Assembly (NCBI GenBank): GCA_029553165.1
Contig: JAKPCT010000078.1
Coordinates: forward strand, 1-64,000
Reading direction: 5' to 3'
Source of the DNA: Bacillota bacterium
Lineage (GTDB): Bacteria; Bacillota; UBA4882; UBA8346
DNA: 64,000 nucleotides
Positions 52,407-61,762 of the stretch are shown piece by piece. The notes under the pieces are model-generated. The model searched no databases, was not told the DNA's origin, and saw only the letters and a program-made list of their open reading frames with translations. Each line of letters begins with the position of its first letter. Positions within the stretch are counted from its first letter, which is position 1. A program made the position numbers and the translations under genes.

Positions 52407-54956
52407 TTATTTGTTTTTTGGCGGGAAAGTCAATGTGAAAGTGGTACCAATACCTGAAGTGTTGGGGGTAACGTTTATTTGGCCACCCATCTCTCTCATA
52501 TAGTTGGCGCAAGTATGCAAAGTAAAACCATGACCACCGGGTTTGGTGGTAAACCCGTAGTTGAAAATTTGAGTAAAATTCTCCGGGTTAATGCCTTCGC
52601 CGGTATCGATAATTTGAAGCACTACATTGTCTTCGGGATCTGAAAATACTTTAACAGTAAGGTAACGGCTATCTACTGGGGTATTGTACATCGCTTCAAC
52701 GGCGTTTTTGATCAGATTGACCAAGATATAGTACAACTTATTTTTGGAGAAGACAACAGGCTGAACTTGGAGATAATCTTTGATAACAATTATTTGATTA
52801 TTATTTAGTAAACTTTCCAGAAAACGCAAGGAATCATCAATTAAGACAGCAGGATCCAGCGCTTCAGTCAGGGTGACTGCTGTAGTGAAATCTTGGAGTG
52901 AACGCATACTTTCATGGATCAATGCGATTTTTTCCGTCAACAGTTTGTATTCGCTGATAATCTGGCTGTGCTCTTTTTGGATTTCCTTCCCGAGTATTTC
53001 ATAATAATCAATCAGTTTTGGGAATTCGTTGTTGCCATTTAAATTATTAAATTCGTTGCGATATGTAGTCAACAATTGATTAGCTTTAATAAGACCGTTA
53101 ACTTTTGATTGGGCAAGAATACTGCCAATTGTTTCTGAGGCAACACAGGCGCTGTTGAGCAGATTGCCAATATTGTGCATTACATTGACAGAGATTTCGG
53201 CCATTCCGGCACGATGAGCGTTTTCAACCATTTGTTGTTGAGTTTCGACCAGTTGTTTGGTTCGTTCAGCAACTTTTTTCTCCAGTTCACTGGTGTAGTT
53301 AAGGATTTCACTCATCAGGGACAATTGCCGGATGCTTAAGGTGAGTTGGGGAAAGAGTGTTGCATCGACATAGAATTCTGAGATATTAATATCAAAAAAA
53401 ATGTAACCAATATTAAAAATGGGAATAATAATCGCTGAGTTACTGTCGGGATTATCAAACCATCCTGGGATCAGCAATTTTGTTGAGAAAACATTAGGTA
53501 TTTCAATTTGTTTCTTACTAAAATAAAAAGTGACTTGTGCTTGGTTAAGTTCGGTATTCTCATAACGACAGAGAAAAAAATTTTGAATATTGAGGCGGTT
53601 CAAAGCTTTTTTATAATAGTTCAGATGTTCGGCACCCATGGTCCAAGAATTGTTCAACTCAAGGATTAATGTAGTGAGAACATTAATCTGCTCTTCAAAA
53701 AGCGAGTCAGTGGCAGTCTTGTTATGTTTGATAATATTTCCTAAAATCTCATTTGCGTCAGCCCGTAATTCGGATAAACGTTCCTTTTGATTGTCTTTCG
53801 AAACATTTTTTAATAGAAGGCTCAACAATCTGATTACCTGATACCATTTTGGAATCTCCACATCATTTTTAATACCTTGTTTAACAGTTTGAGATAAAAA
53901 GTTTAAAAAAGGAGCGGTCGATCCACTGATTGCGGTGTAATAGTGGTAAGTCAAATCAAAAGCCCAATTAGAATCTTTCATTTTAGCGTTGATTTCCGGA
54001 AATTGTGCTAATACATGAGAAGCAATTTGCTCAACAATCTCTTGCGGATTATCCGCTTTGATTGTTGTAAAAGGCAAATTGTTGGCGAGATTATCAACAA
54101 TATAATTATCGGTATTACAACCACAGGAATTACGAATAATCATATGTGCCGGCACAGTTAGGGACGAGATCTCTTTATTCTGAATTAATGCCAAAATGTT
54201 TTTTAAAGATTCACAACCCATTTTATAAAATGGTTGTGAGACCGTTGTTAGAGAAGGTTCGGAACTTTTTGCTTTATGAATATCATCAAATCCACCGAGC
54301 CCAATATCATCCGGGATAATAAAACCACGATTCTGCAACTCCTGCATCGCTCCTAATGCCATAAAATCGTTAGCAGCGATCAGTGCATCAAATTTAATTT
54401 TTTTCTCGTCCAAAAAATATTGAACCGCCGCAGGACCCGAGCTCCAGAAATCACCATAATAGACGAAGTCGGGATTATAATCTAGGCCGTGAGCCTCCAA
54501 TGCTTCTTTGTATCCTTCCAAACGGTGTTCAGCCTCGACATTGTTGGCCGGGCCGCTGATATAAGCAATCTGACGGTAATTGTGAACGCTGATAAAGTGC
54601 TCAACTAATTCGCGCATCCCAGTTTTGTTATCGACTACCATGCTTAGATACCCTGAAAGCGGAGGACCAATATTAATGATCGGTATGGGCTCAAACAAAC
54701 GGAGAAAATCGATCATATTCTGTTCACTGGTAAAACTGCCAATACATTCGGTAATACAGATAATTCCGTCAATATGTTCTTTGTCAATAAGGTTGTATGC
54801 TTTATTCCGCGTCCAACTGCGATATTGACCACCTGCGAGAGTGATCAAATTAACATCTAACAACTTAGCAGTCTGTGCAACTCCATCCCAGATTGGAGTT
54901 TCAGTTGCTTGAAAGTCATTGATTAAAAGCGCGATAGTTGGACGATTACTCTTCAT
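52407..54956 (-). CDS. LacI-type sensor fused to histidine kinase
   Basis: An 849-residue cytoplasmic protein without membrane spans. Residues about 5-285 match the periplasmic-binding fold of LacI-family regulators (GYKEALEAHGLDYNPDF, ALIAANDFMALGAMQEL, DDIGLGGFDDI), but the HTH is absent. A helical linker of about 270 residues follows, then a coiled coil (about 545-590), a phospho-acceptor His in VNVMHNIGNLLNS (about 593), and an ATPase domain with LVNLIKNAVEAM, IIDTGEGINPENF and GGHGFTLHTCANYM. It should sense a sugar-like ligand directly. No response regulator is adjacent. Confidence 0.88.
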   Translation of the reverse strand: MKSNRPTIALLINDFQATETPIWDGVAQTAKLLDVNLITLAGGQYRSWTRNKAYNLIDKEHIDGIICITECIGSFTSEQNMIDFLRLFEPIPIINIGPPLSGYLSMVVDNKTGMRELVEHFISVHNYRQIAYISGPANNVEAEHRLEGYKEALEAHGLDYNPDFVYYGDFWSSGPAAVQYFLDEKKIKFDALIAANDFMALGAMQELQNRGFIIPDDIGLGGFDDIHKAKSSEPSLTTVSQPFYKMGCESLKNILALIQNKEISSLTVPAHMIIRNSCGCNTDNYIVDNLANNLPFTTIKADNPQEIVEQIASHVLAQFPEINAKMKDSNWAFDLTYHYYTAISGSTAPFLNFLSQTVKQGIKNDVEIPKWYQVIRLLSLLLKNVSKDNQKERLSELRADANEILGNIIKHNKTATDSLFEEQINVLTTLILELNNSWTMGAEHLNYYKKALNRLNIQNFFLCRYENTELNQAQVTFYFSKKQIEIPNVFSTKLLIPGWFDNPDSNSAIIIPIFNIGYIFFDINISEFYVDATLFPQLTLSIRQLSLMSEILNYTSELEKKVAERTKQLVETQQQMVENAHRAGMAEISVNVMHNIGNLLNSACVASETIGSILAQSKVNGLIKANQLLTTYRNEFNNLNGNNEFPKLIDYYEILGKEIQKEHSQIISEYKLLTEKIALIHESMRSLQDFTTAVTLTEALDPAVLIDDSLRFLESLLNNNQIIVIKDYLQVQPVVFSKNKLYYILVNLIKNAVEAMYNTPVDSRYLTVKVFSDPEDNVVLQIIDTGEGINPENFTQIFNYGFTTKPGGHGFTLHTCANYMREMGGQINVTPNTSGIGTTFTLTFPPKNK

Positions 54957-55274
54957 TGCTGTTTCCTCATCTTGTATTTTAGAAAAAATGTTAGTATTAA
55001 ATATATCGGTTGATTTTAATTTCTTATAAACTTAAAAGATTAAAATCATCAGTTATTTGGATTGCCAATTTTTAGAAGACTATTTGACGATTATTTCCAT
55101 ATCCATTATTTTAGCTGATTCGGTAAGTCAAAGGAAGTGAATTCTTTCAAATTGATAATTAATCTTTGGGTGGCTGGTTGAATGGTTTGTTTGAAGAGAA
55201 TGAAAAAATGATATAATTAGCATGGATATTCTATGGTGATACAATAATATTCCAATTAAGGAGTAATACATAAA
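54957..55274. other. AT-rich intergenic region between divergent genes
   Basis: No gene is seen. TATAAT at 55212-55217 with TTGAAG 15 bases before it may be the weak promoter of the glycosyltransferase gene. No clear promoter for the kinase is evident. Confidence 0.4.
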
Positions 55275-56393
55275 ATGCAAAAAAAGAAGTTAATGCATGT
55301 AGCACAATCAGCAGGTGGTGTTAAGAATTATATATCTATGCTTTTGAAAAACATGGATCGATCAAAATATGAACAAGTATTGGTTTGTTCTTTGGATTAT
55401 GATTACAATGATTTTGCTGATCTAGTTGATTGCTTTGAGTACGTTGACATGATCCGGGAAATAAGTATATGGAAAGATATATGTTGTTTAATAAAGCTAA
55501 GAAGAATAATTAAAAAATATAAACCGGATGTAATATATCTACATAGTAGTAAGGCAGGGGCATTAGGAAGATTGGCCAATATTGGAATCAGGAATACGGT
55601 TCTATATAATCCGCATGGCTGGCCCTTTAATATGCATTGTTCTTCTGGAAAACAAACTTTATATAGATTGGTTGAGAAAGCTTTAGCATTATTGACCGAC
55701 CATATAGTTGTAATTTCTGATGCTGAAAAAAAATCAGCCCTAATTAATGGCATTTGTCGACAATCAAAAATGAGGGTTGTTTACAATGGAATTGATATTG
55801 ATGAATATAATAATTTAAGTAAATCATTTTTACTGACACGGTCTCTATTAGGAATACCTGAAGAGGCGTACGTTATTGGAGCTGTTGGACGTTTAAGTAA
55901 ACAGAAGGCACCGGACACGTTTGTTAAAGCTGCAGCTTTAATAAAGAAAGAAATTCCATCAGCATATTTTATATTAGTGGGTGATGGAGAGGATCGGAAA
56001 CAAATTGAGAAAATTATAAAGGAGAATAATTTAGACAATTGTCTCTTAATAACCGGATGGGTAAAAAACTCATACGAATATATCAATCTTTTTGATCAGG
56101 CGTTGTTGTTATCAAGATGGGAAGGATTTGGCTTAGCACTTGCTGAGTATATGATTTCAAGAAAACCAATAATTGCAACACGAGTTGATGCAATACCGGA
56201 CATAATTAGTGACGGAGAGAATGGGCTGCTGGTTGAAGTCGATAATATAGATCACATTTGTAATACGGTGGTCAAGTTATATCATGATGAAGCTCTAAAA
56301 AAAGAATTGGTTGAGAATGGATATAGAACGGTTTGTGGAAGATTTGACATCAAAAGAGTTGCAAAGGAACATGATTTGTTGATTAATGACTGA
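55275..56393 (+). CDS. Glycosyltransferase family 4 protein
   Basis: A 372-residue GT-B enzyme. The acceptor domain has VIYLHSSKAGALGRLANI and LYNPHGWPFNM; the donor domain has GAVGRLSKQKAPDTFVKAA and LSRWEGFGLALAEYMISRKP with the catalytic Glu pair. This matches capsule or teichoic-type glycan assembly enzymes. The gene is clearly more AT-rich than its neighbours and has no polysaccharide cluster around it, so it may be horizontally acquired. AAGGAG precedes the ATG. Confidence 0.9.
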   Translation: MQKKKLMHVAQSAGGVKNYISMLLKNMDRSKYEQVLVCSLDYDYNDFADLVDCFEYVDMIREISIWKDICCLIKLRRIIKKYKPDVIYLHSSKAGALGRLANIGIRNTVLYNPHGWPFNMHCSSGKQTLYRLVEKALALLTDHIVVISDAEKKSALINGICRQSKMRVVYNGIDIDEYNNLSKSFLLTRSLLGIPEEAYVIGAVGRLSKQKAPDTFVKAAALIKKEIPSAYFILVGDGEDRKQIEKIIKENNLDNCLLITGWVKNSYEYINLFDQALLLSRWEGFGLALAEYMISRKPIIATRVDAIPDIISDGENGLLVEVDNIDHICNTVVKLYHDEALKKELVENGYRTVCGRFDIKRVAKEHDLLIND

Positions 56394-56472
56394 TTTGTCT
56401 TCTCAGAGAATTACTATTATGACTTGGCTAAACAATGGAAACGATTGTGATCGAATTAATATTATTAATTGT

Positions 56473-56505
56473 GGAGGGCGGACAGCCCTCCTTTAATATT
56501 TTTAT
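56473..56505 (+). terminator. Terminator after the glycosyltransferase gene
   Basis: GGAGGGC (56473-56479) pairs with GCCCTCC (56485-56491), followed by a T-rich tract. Confidence 0.85.
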
Positions 56506-56620
56506 TATTTATTAGTTATAATTTTTTGATAGAGATTGAGCAAGTTATCAAGTTCGATGCTGGTGACCTTTGCTGGTATTCTAAGATTTATTCTCTTCCT
56601 TTACCTAGTTAAATTAGCTC

Positions 56621-58135
56621 CTAAATTCCCGAATCCGTTCGTGTTGAAAACCTTAACAGGTTCCAGGAGAGTTTTGGTAGTACTACCTGCTGTTGAGCAG
56701 CCGGTTGGGAATTGACCGGTTGATTGTGTGGTTTTACTGTTTCAGGAGCCTCGAAACTATTGACCGCACTGAGATCAGGTCCGTTCAACACTACATGCTC
56801 TAAAAGGGTTACTTTTCCAAACGAACGAAAATCAAATGTTACCTCAACATCATCCCCTTGGTCACAGTTCAAAATGAAGATGTTAATCGCTTCTTTTTCT
56901 TCCTGGTAAACGGTGGTTGATTGTAAGACCGGAACATCGCCGTATTTCTTGGATTCAAATTTAGGAGCGGTGATGATCGGTTTTAAAACCTGACCTCGTC
57001 CGTATTGGGAAACTTGTTGGAAGGGGTAAAAGATTGTCTGTTTCAGAACTGAACCACCCGGTTGGGTTACAATCGGGGCAATAGCATTGATCAGTTGGGC
57101 CAAACAGGCAATTTTGATTCGGTCAGCATGGTTAACGAGCGAACAGATTAAACCACCAAAGACCAGAGCGTCTAGGAGGTTATAAACCTGTTCCAAACGG
57201 GGTTGGGCATAGTCCCAGGTTTTAAAGGTTTCATTGCGGTGCGCCCAAACATTCCATTCGTCAAACGATAAGTAAACGTTCTTTTTACTTCGGGTTTTGG
57301 CTTTGACATAATCGACGGTTGCCGCAATGGTATGAATGAAATTATCCATATCAACGAAGGAAGCTAAAAAATCACCGTGATTATCAGAGTCATCATAGCC
57401 GTAATAACTATGTAACGAGATAAAATCAACCTGTTCGTAGAGAAACTCCAAAATAATACGGTCCCATTCGGGGAAAGTCGGCATTCCTGTTCCGGAACTG
57501 CCACAAGCCACCAATTGAATGGAAGGGTCCACCCAGCGCATCATTTTTGCCGTTTCCAAGGCCTTTTTACCATATTCGGCAGCAGTTAAAGTACAGATCT
57601 GCCAGGGACCGTCCATTTCATTTCCCAGACACCATACTTTGATGTTATGGGGGGCTTCATGTCCGTATTTACGGCGCAAATCGCTCCAATAACTACCGGC
57701 GGGATGATTACAATATTCTACTAATTGGGAGGCGTCTGCCGGAGTACCGGTGCCCAGATTGACTGCGGCCATCACTTCAGAGTTGGCTTTTTTACACCAG
57801 TCGACAAACTCATCAATGCCGATTTCATTGGTTTCAATCGATTTCCAGGCTAAGTCCAGCCGTTTGGGCCGATCCTTAACCGGTCCGATTCCATCAGTCC
57901 AGCGGTAACCTGAGACAAAGTTACCGCCGGGATAGCGTATAATGGGGACATTAAGTTGTCGTACCAGCTCCAAGGTATCTGTCCGGAACCCTTGTTCGTC
58001 AGCAGTTGGATGGCCTGGTTCATAAATACCTGTATAAACTGCCCGTCCTAAATGTTCAATGAATGATCCAAACAGCCGTGGCTCTGTTTGTGCAATAATA
58101 TAGTTTTTTTCAATAATCCATTGCGATTTTTTCAT
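56621..58135 (-). CDS. abfA: Alpha-L-arabinofuranosidase, GH51
   Basis: A 504-residue intracellular enzyme releasing arabinose from arabino-oligosaccharides. RLFGSFIEHLGRAVYTGIYE at the start is diagnostic. The acid/base is Glu173 in CLGNEMDGPWQ, and the nucleophile is Glu293 in LSFDEWNVW; RYPGGNFVSGYRW is the conserved third block. No signal peptide. It is the last gene of an operon with two permeases and a binding protein, 14 bases after the permease, which indicates import of arabinosides followed by cleavage inside. Confidence 0.96.
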   Translation of the reverse strand: MKKSQWIIEKNYIIAQTEPRLFGSFIEHLGRAVYTGIYEPGHPTADEQGFRTDTLELVRQLNVPIIRYPGGNFVSGYRWTDGIGPVKDRPKRLDLAWKSIETNEIGIDEFVDWCKKANSEVMAAVNLGTGTPADASQLVEYCNHPAGSYWSDLRRKYGHEAPHNIKVWCLGNEMDGPWQICTLTAAEYGKKALETAKMMRWVDPSIQLVACGSSGTGMPTFPEWDRIILEFLYEQVDFISLHSYYGYDDSDNHGDFLASFVDMDNFIHTIAATVDYVKAKTRSKKNVYLSFDEWNVWAHRNETFKTWDYAQPRLEQVYNLLDALVFGGLICSLVNHADRIKIACLAQLINAIAPIVTQPGGSVLKQTIFYPFQQVSQYGRGQVLKPIITAPKFESKKYGDVPVLQSTTVYQEEKEAINIFILNCDQGDDVEVTFDFRSFGKVTLLEHVVLNGPDLSAVNSFEAPETVKPHNQPVNSQPAAQQQVVLPKLSWNLLRFSTRTDSGI

Positions 58136-58149
58136 TAAAATTCTCCTCG

Positions 58150-59022
58150 TTATCCTTTGATTGCTCCTTCGACCATACCGCGAATTACTTGTTGATTGAA
58201 TTTAGTATAAATCAGGATCATCGGCAGGCTGACCAGAATCATTGCTGCAGCTTGGGCCGGGTAATTAGTTGAAAATTGGGTGCCGATGGTTGCCAATCCG
58301 ACTGGTAAAGTGTAGTCCGGAGTATTTTGAAGCATGACCAGAGGGAATAAATAAGCATTCCAAGAGCTTAAGAATGTAAAAATTCCTACTGTTGCTGCGG
58401 CAGGTTTAGCCATTGGTAACATTATTCTTAAAAAAACATCTAATTCGCTTGCTCCGTCAATTCGTGCGGCTTCAGCCAGGGAGTTCGGAATATTCATAAA
58501 AAAGCCTCTGAAGATGAAGACTGCTAATGGAATACCAAAAGCGACAGTTGGACCAATTACGGACCATGGAGTATTAATGATTCCGATTTGCCGTGAAAAA
58601 ATAAATACGGGCATCAATACCATATGGACCGGAATCATGATAGCGCCTAAGATTATCATCGACAGAAACCGGATCGGTTTTGACGGGAACTTAGCCACAA
58701 CATAGCCGGCCATCGAACCGAAGAGCAATACGGCTCCTAAAGTAATAATCGCAATGAGTGCGGAATTAAAACCCCATCTCCAGAAATGTTCAGCGGTGAC
58801 AATAAGTTTGTAATTGTCAAAACGTAATACTTGCGGCCAAAGCCCTTTATAATACTCGTCTAAATTTTGAAAAGACAGAAATACGAGGTAAAATAAGGGC
58901 ACCAAAATAACTAAATTTAAAAATAGTAAAAAAAGATTGATCAAAATATTTTTAGGTTTTTTGGTTTCAGTAAGCTGTTTATCCGGTGGATAATAATATT
59001 TGGGTTTCATTTTAGATGTCAT
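58150..59022 (-). CDS. araQ: ABC sugar transporter permease (MalG/AraQ type)
   Basis: About 290 residues with six spans. The EAA loop reads SLAEAARIDGASELDVFLRI followed by MLPMAKP. The start at 59022 is chosen because AAAGGAG lies nine bases before it; it overlaps the upstream permease by 11 bases. With that permease it should form the membrane pore for arabino-oligosaccharides. No ATPase gene is in the operon; such importers commonly share MsmX-type ATPases encoded elsewhere. Confidence 0.88.
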   Translation of the reverse strand: MTSKMKPKYYYPPDKQLTETKKPKNILINLFLLFLNLVILVPLFYLVFLSFQNLDEYYKGLWPQVLRFDNYKLIVTAEHFWRWGFNSALIAIITLGAVLLFGSMAGYVVAKFPSKPIRFLSMIILGAIMIPVHMVLMPVFIFSRQIGIINTPWSVIGPTVAFGIPLAVFIFRGFFMNIPNSLAEAARIDGASELDVFLRIMLPMAKPAAATVGIFTFLSSWNAYLFPLVMLQNTPDYTLPVGLATIGTQFSTNYPAQAAAMILVSLPMILIYTKFNQQVIRGMVEGAIKG

Positions 59023-59944
59023 CGATTCCATCTCCTTTAGCGTTTTCACGTTGCCAAAGATTTTGAAGCAGTGTGGCACCGAGCGCGCAGATCAAAATAA
59101 TTACGGCTATTGCTCCGCCATAGCCAAACTCTCTTGCCTGAAAAGCGCGATTATACATATATGTTGCTAAAACATCAGTCCGGTGGAACGGGCCGCCACT
59201 GGTCATAATCCAGATCAAGTCAAAAAATTGGAAGGAGCCGATTAAGCTAATTATGAGTGAAACACGGAGAACCTCGGACATCATTGGTATAATTACTTGC
59301 CCAATTAATAACCATCCGGTAGCCCCGTCAATTCTTGCCGCTTCAATGATTTCATTTGGTAAGGAATTTAACCCTGCCGAATGAATCAGACAATGATATC
59401 CAAAATATACCCAAACGACAACTACTAATATTGCCCCCATTGCTGTATTGGGATCCGTTAACCAAACCTTTGCCAATCCCGGAAGATGGATTGAACGTAA
59501 GATTGTGTTCAATGTACCTTGTTGGTAATCATAAATATAGCGCCATAGTAATCCAATCATAACCATTGTTGAAATGCAAGGAAGATAGTAAATAACTTTC
59601 GAGAATTCGCCCCATTTATTTTTGATTTTGTAAATCATATATGCGGTCATGAAAGATAACGGGAGCTGGATCAATAAAGAAACTCCGATGATCAGCAAGT
59701 TATTCTTGAGTGAACTGAAAAAATAAGGATCTTTGAATAAACGGATATAGTTGTCAAAGCCTACCCACGTCATGTCTTTAGATATTCCGTTCCAAGAGTG
59801 CAATGAAAAATTAATTGTTGCGAAAATAGGCCAATAAGCATACACAATAATCAGTAATAAAGCAGGAGCGATAAAACAACCGATAAATAGCTTTCGTTGC
59901 AAAGTAGTCGCTGTTTTCCAGTTGTTTTCAATCTTTGCTGGCAT
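59012..59944 (-). CDS. araP: ABC sugar transporter permease (MalF/AraP type)
   Basis: A 310-residue protein with about six spans. The EAA loop is EIIEAARIDGATGWLLIGQV then IIPMM. The MalF-like periplasmic loop is short, as in Gram-positive sugar importers. GGAAGGAG precedes the start. It lies about 170 bases after the binding-protein gene, with a hairpin between them, and overlaps the next permease gene. Confidence 0.88.
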   Translation of the reverse strand: MPAKIENNWKTATTLQRKLFIGCFIAPALLLIIVYAYWPIFATINFSLHSWNGISKDMTWVGFDNYIRLFKDPYFFSSLKNNLLIIGVSLLIQLPLSFMTAYMIYKIKNKWGEFSKVIYYLPCISTMVMIGLLWRYIYDYQQGTLNTILRSIHLPGLAKVWLTDPNTAMGAILVVVVWVYFGYHCLIHSAGLNSLPNEIIEAARIDGATGWLLIGQVIIPMMSEVLRVSLIISLIGSFQFFDLIWIMTSGGPFHRTDVLATYMYNRAFQAREFGYGGAIAVIILICALGATLLQNLWQRENAKGDGIDDI

Positions 59945-60003
59945 TACATGATCTCCTTCCTTATATAAACGTTATTCGGAACACTAGGATGAATTTTGAG
60001 AAA

Positions 60004-60066
60004 AACCCTCGGCTTTAGCTGAGAACTAAGCTTCAAAAGCTTTAGCCTGATATTTAGCCGAGGGTT
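60004..60066 (-). terminator. Leaky intergenic terminator between binding protein and permeases
   Basis: AACCCTCGGCT (60004-60014) pairs with AGCCGAGGGTT (60056-60066), with a nested AAGCTTTTGAAGCTT-type hairpin inside. On the minus strand it is followed by TTTTTC. It lies between the binding-protein and permease genes, where partial termination or mRNA protection raises the binding protein above the permeases. Confidence 0.75.
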
Positions 60067-60115
60067 AACCAATTGTTTTTCGTTAAATCTTTAATCTACA
60101 AGTAAGTTAGTTAAA

Positions 60116-61381
60116 TTACTTAATTTTACGGGCCTCTTCAATTGCGGTTGCCACTTGTTTCGGTGTTTTAACACCGGCCAGGATCTCTTGTAATCCTTGT
60201 AGTAAGGCTTGAGTCATCGGAGCTGGCAGGTCCTGATCCCACCATAAGGTTAATGAAGATGCGTTAGCTAATACGTCAGCCAGTTTTTTCATTTGCGGCA
60301 GTGCTGAATCATCCATGTAAGGAGCGGCTACTGCAGAAAATGCACCTGCTTTTTTGAACCGTTCTGCACCATTTTCCTTACTGGACATAAACTTTAAGAA
60401 TTTAATGGCAGCTTCAGGATTTTTACATGCTTTATTGATCGAAAATCCGTCAGCAGCACCTAAAATTGAGTTTGGATCGCCTTTTCCGCCTGCAACTAAA
60501 GGATAAGTGAAGAAATCCCATTTATCAAGGTCAGTCTTCATTTCACTGGTAATAACGGTGTAGTGCCAGTTGCCCATCGGCATCATTGCTGCTTTGTCTT
60601 GCATCATCAATTGTGAAGCATCACCGTAAGTAAGATTTAAAGCATCAGGAGGGAAATACCCTTTTTTAACTAGTGTCTCTAACATGCCAAAAGCTTTCAC
60701 GAAGTCGGGATGGTCAAAGCGGGCTTTGCCGGCTTTGGCGTCTTGGTATAATTTAGCACCGGCAGTACGGTCTGCCATATACATAAAGGCATGGAGAATT
60801 GTCCATGAATCTTTACCACCTACGGTAAAAGGAATGATTCCTTTACTCTTCAGTGTTTCACAGATCTTTAACATTTCATCCCAGGTTTTGGGAGGGGTCA
60901 AACCATATTTGGCAAACATTTTTTTGTTATACCATACGGTATTAACTGTTGGGAAGAACGGAACACCATAGATTTTTCCATTATAAGTATGGTTCGAGAA
61001 TAAACCTTTTGATAATCCCCAGTAATCTTTACCTAATGCGCTGGTAAGATCATAAAGCAGGCCTTCGCGGGAATAAATTGCTTGAGTTTCACCGCCCCAG
61101 TTGAAGAAGATATCAGGACCCGCTCCGCCAAGCATTGCGACTTGGAGTTTGGTTTTGTAAGCTTCATTTTCAGTATAGTTATATTCTATTTTAATTCCTG
61201 GATTGGCCTTTTCAAAGGCTTTAATCTGGTTAGCTAAAGTCATACCAACAGCATCAGTCTCATTAGGTCGTTGAATAGTCCAAAAATTTAGCTTAATTGG
61301 TTTTGCTGCTCCGAAAACACATGTCCCCAGCATTAAAACAATTAATAGCAGGACTCCCATAAGACGTAGACTTTTTCTCAT
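60116..61381 (-). CDS. araN: Sugar ABC transporter substrate-binding protein
   Basis: A 421-residue type 1 extracellular binding protein. The signal peptide (about 1-25) contains LGTC, which is a poor lipobox; Ala-type cleavage after GAA is the alternative. The family core IKAFEKANPGIKIEYNYTEN, ADGFSINKACKNPEAAIKFL and FNWGGE are visible. It should catch arabino-oligosaccharides outside the cell for the two permeases. It starts with ATG after TTAGGAGG. The ligand is inferred from the GH51 gene in the operon. Confidence 0.88.
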   Translation of the reverse strand: MRKSLRLMGVLLLIVLMLGTCVFGAAKPIKLNFWTIQRPNETDAVGMTLANQIKAFEKANPGIKIEYNYTENEAYKTKLQVAMLGGAGPDIFFNWGGETQAIYSREGLLYDLTSALGKDYWGLSKGLFSNHTYNGKIYGVPFFPTVNTVWYNKKMFAKYGLTPPKTWDEMLKICETLKSKGIIPFTVGGKDSWTILHAFMYMADRTAGAKLYQDAKAGKARFDHPDFVKAFGMLETLVKKGYFPPDALNLTYGDASQLMMQDKAAMMPMGNWHYTVITSEMKTDLDKWDFFTYPLVAGGKGDPNSILGAADGFSINKACKNPEAAIKFLKFMSSKENGAERFKKAGAFSAVAAPYMDDSALPQMKKLADVLANASSLTLWWDQDLPAPMTQALLQGLQEILAGVKTPKQVATAIEEARKIK

Positions 61382-61762
61382 TTCATAACCTCCTAATTTG
61401 TGTTATTTTTTTTAAAAGAGATAATCTTCCTGGTCTTTATCAAAGTATGTTTGACCCCAGAAATAAATAACTTTGCCACGGGTTTTCACTCTTTTATGAA
61501 TGTCAACCGGGGAAGTTATCTCTTACAAAACATTGAAAAAAGTGGTCTTTTTAAATGGAAAGTAATACGGTAAAATACATGTAAAATGGTTACATAAATA
61601 GAATTTTGCTTAAGTAGTATCGGATGATTTGATGAATTAATCAAGAGCATATTGGTAATAAAATGTTTTGGTATTTTTAACAAAAAATTAATCTCTTATA
61701 ATTGTAACAATAAGGTTAATAACATCCTAGTGCTCAAAAATTGTCCTAATATGCATAATTGT
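61382..61762. other. Intergenic region between regulator and transport operon
   Basis: About 380 bases, AT-rich, without a gene. It should hold the promoter of the binding-protein operon and the sites for the AraC-type regulator. No clean promoter or direct repeat pair was recognised by eye. Confidence 0.45.
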
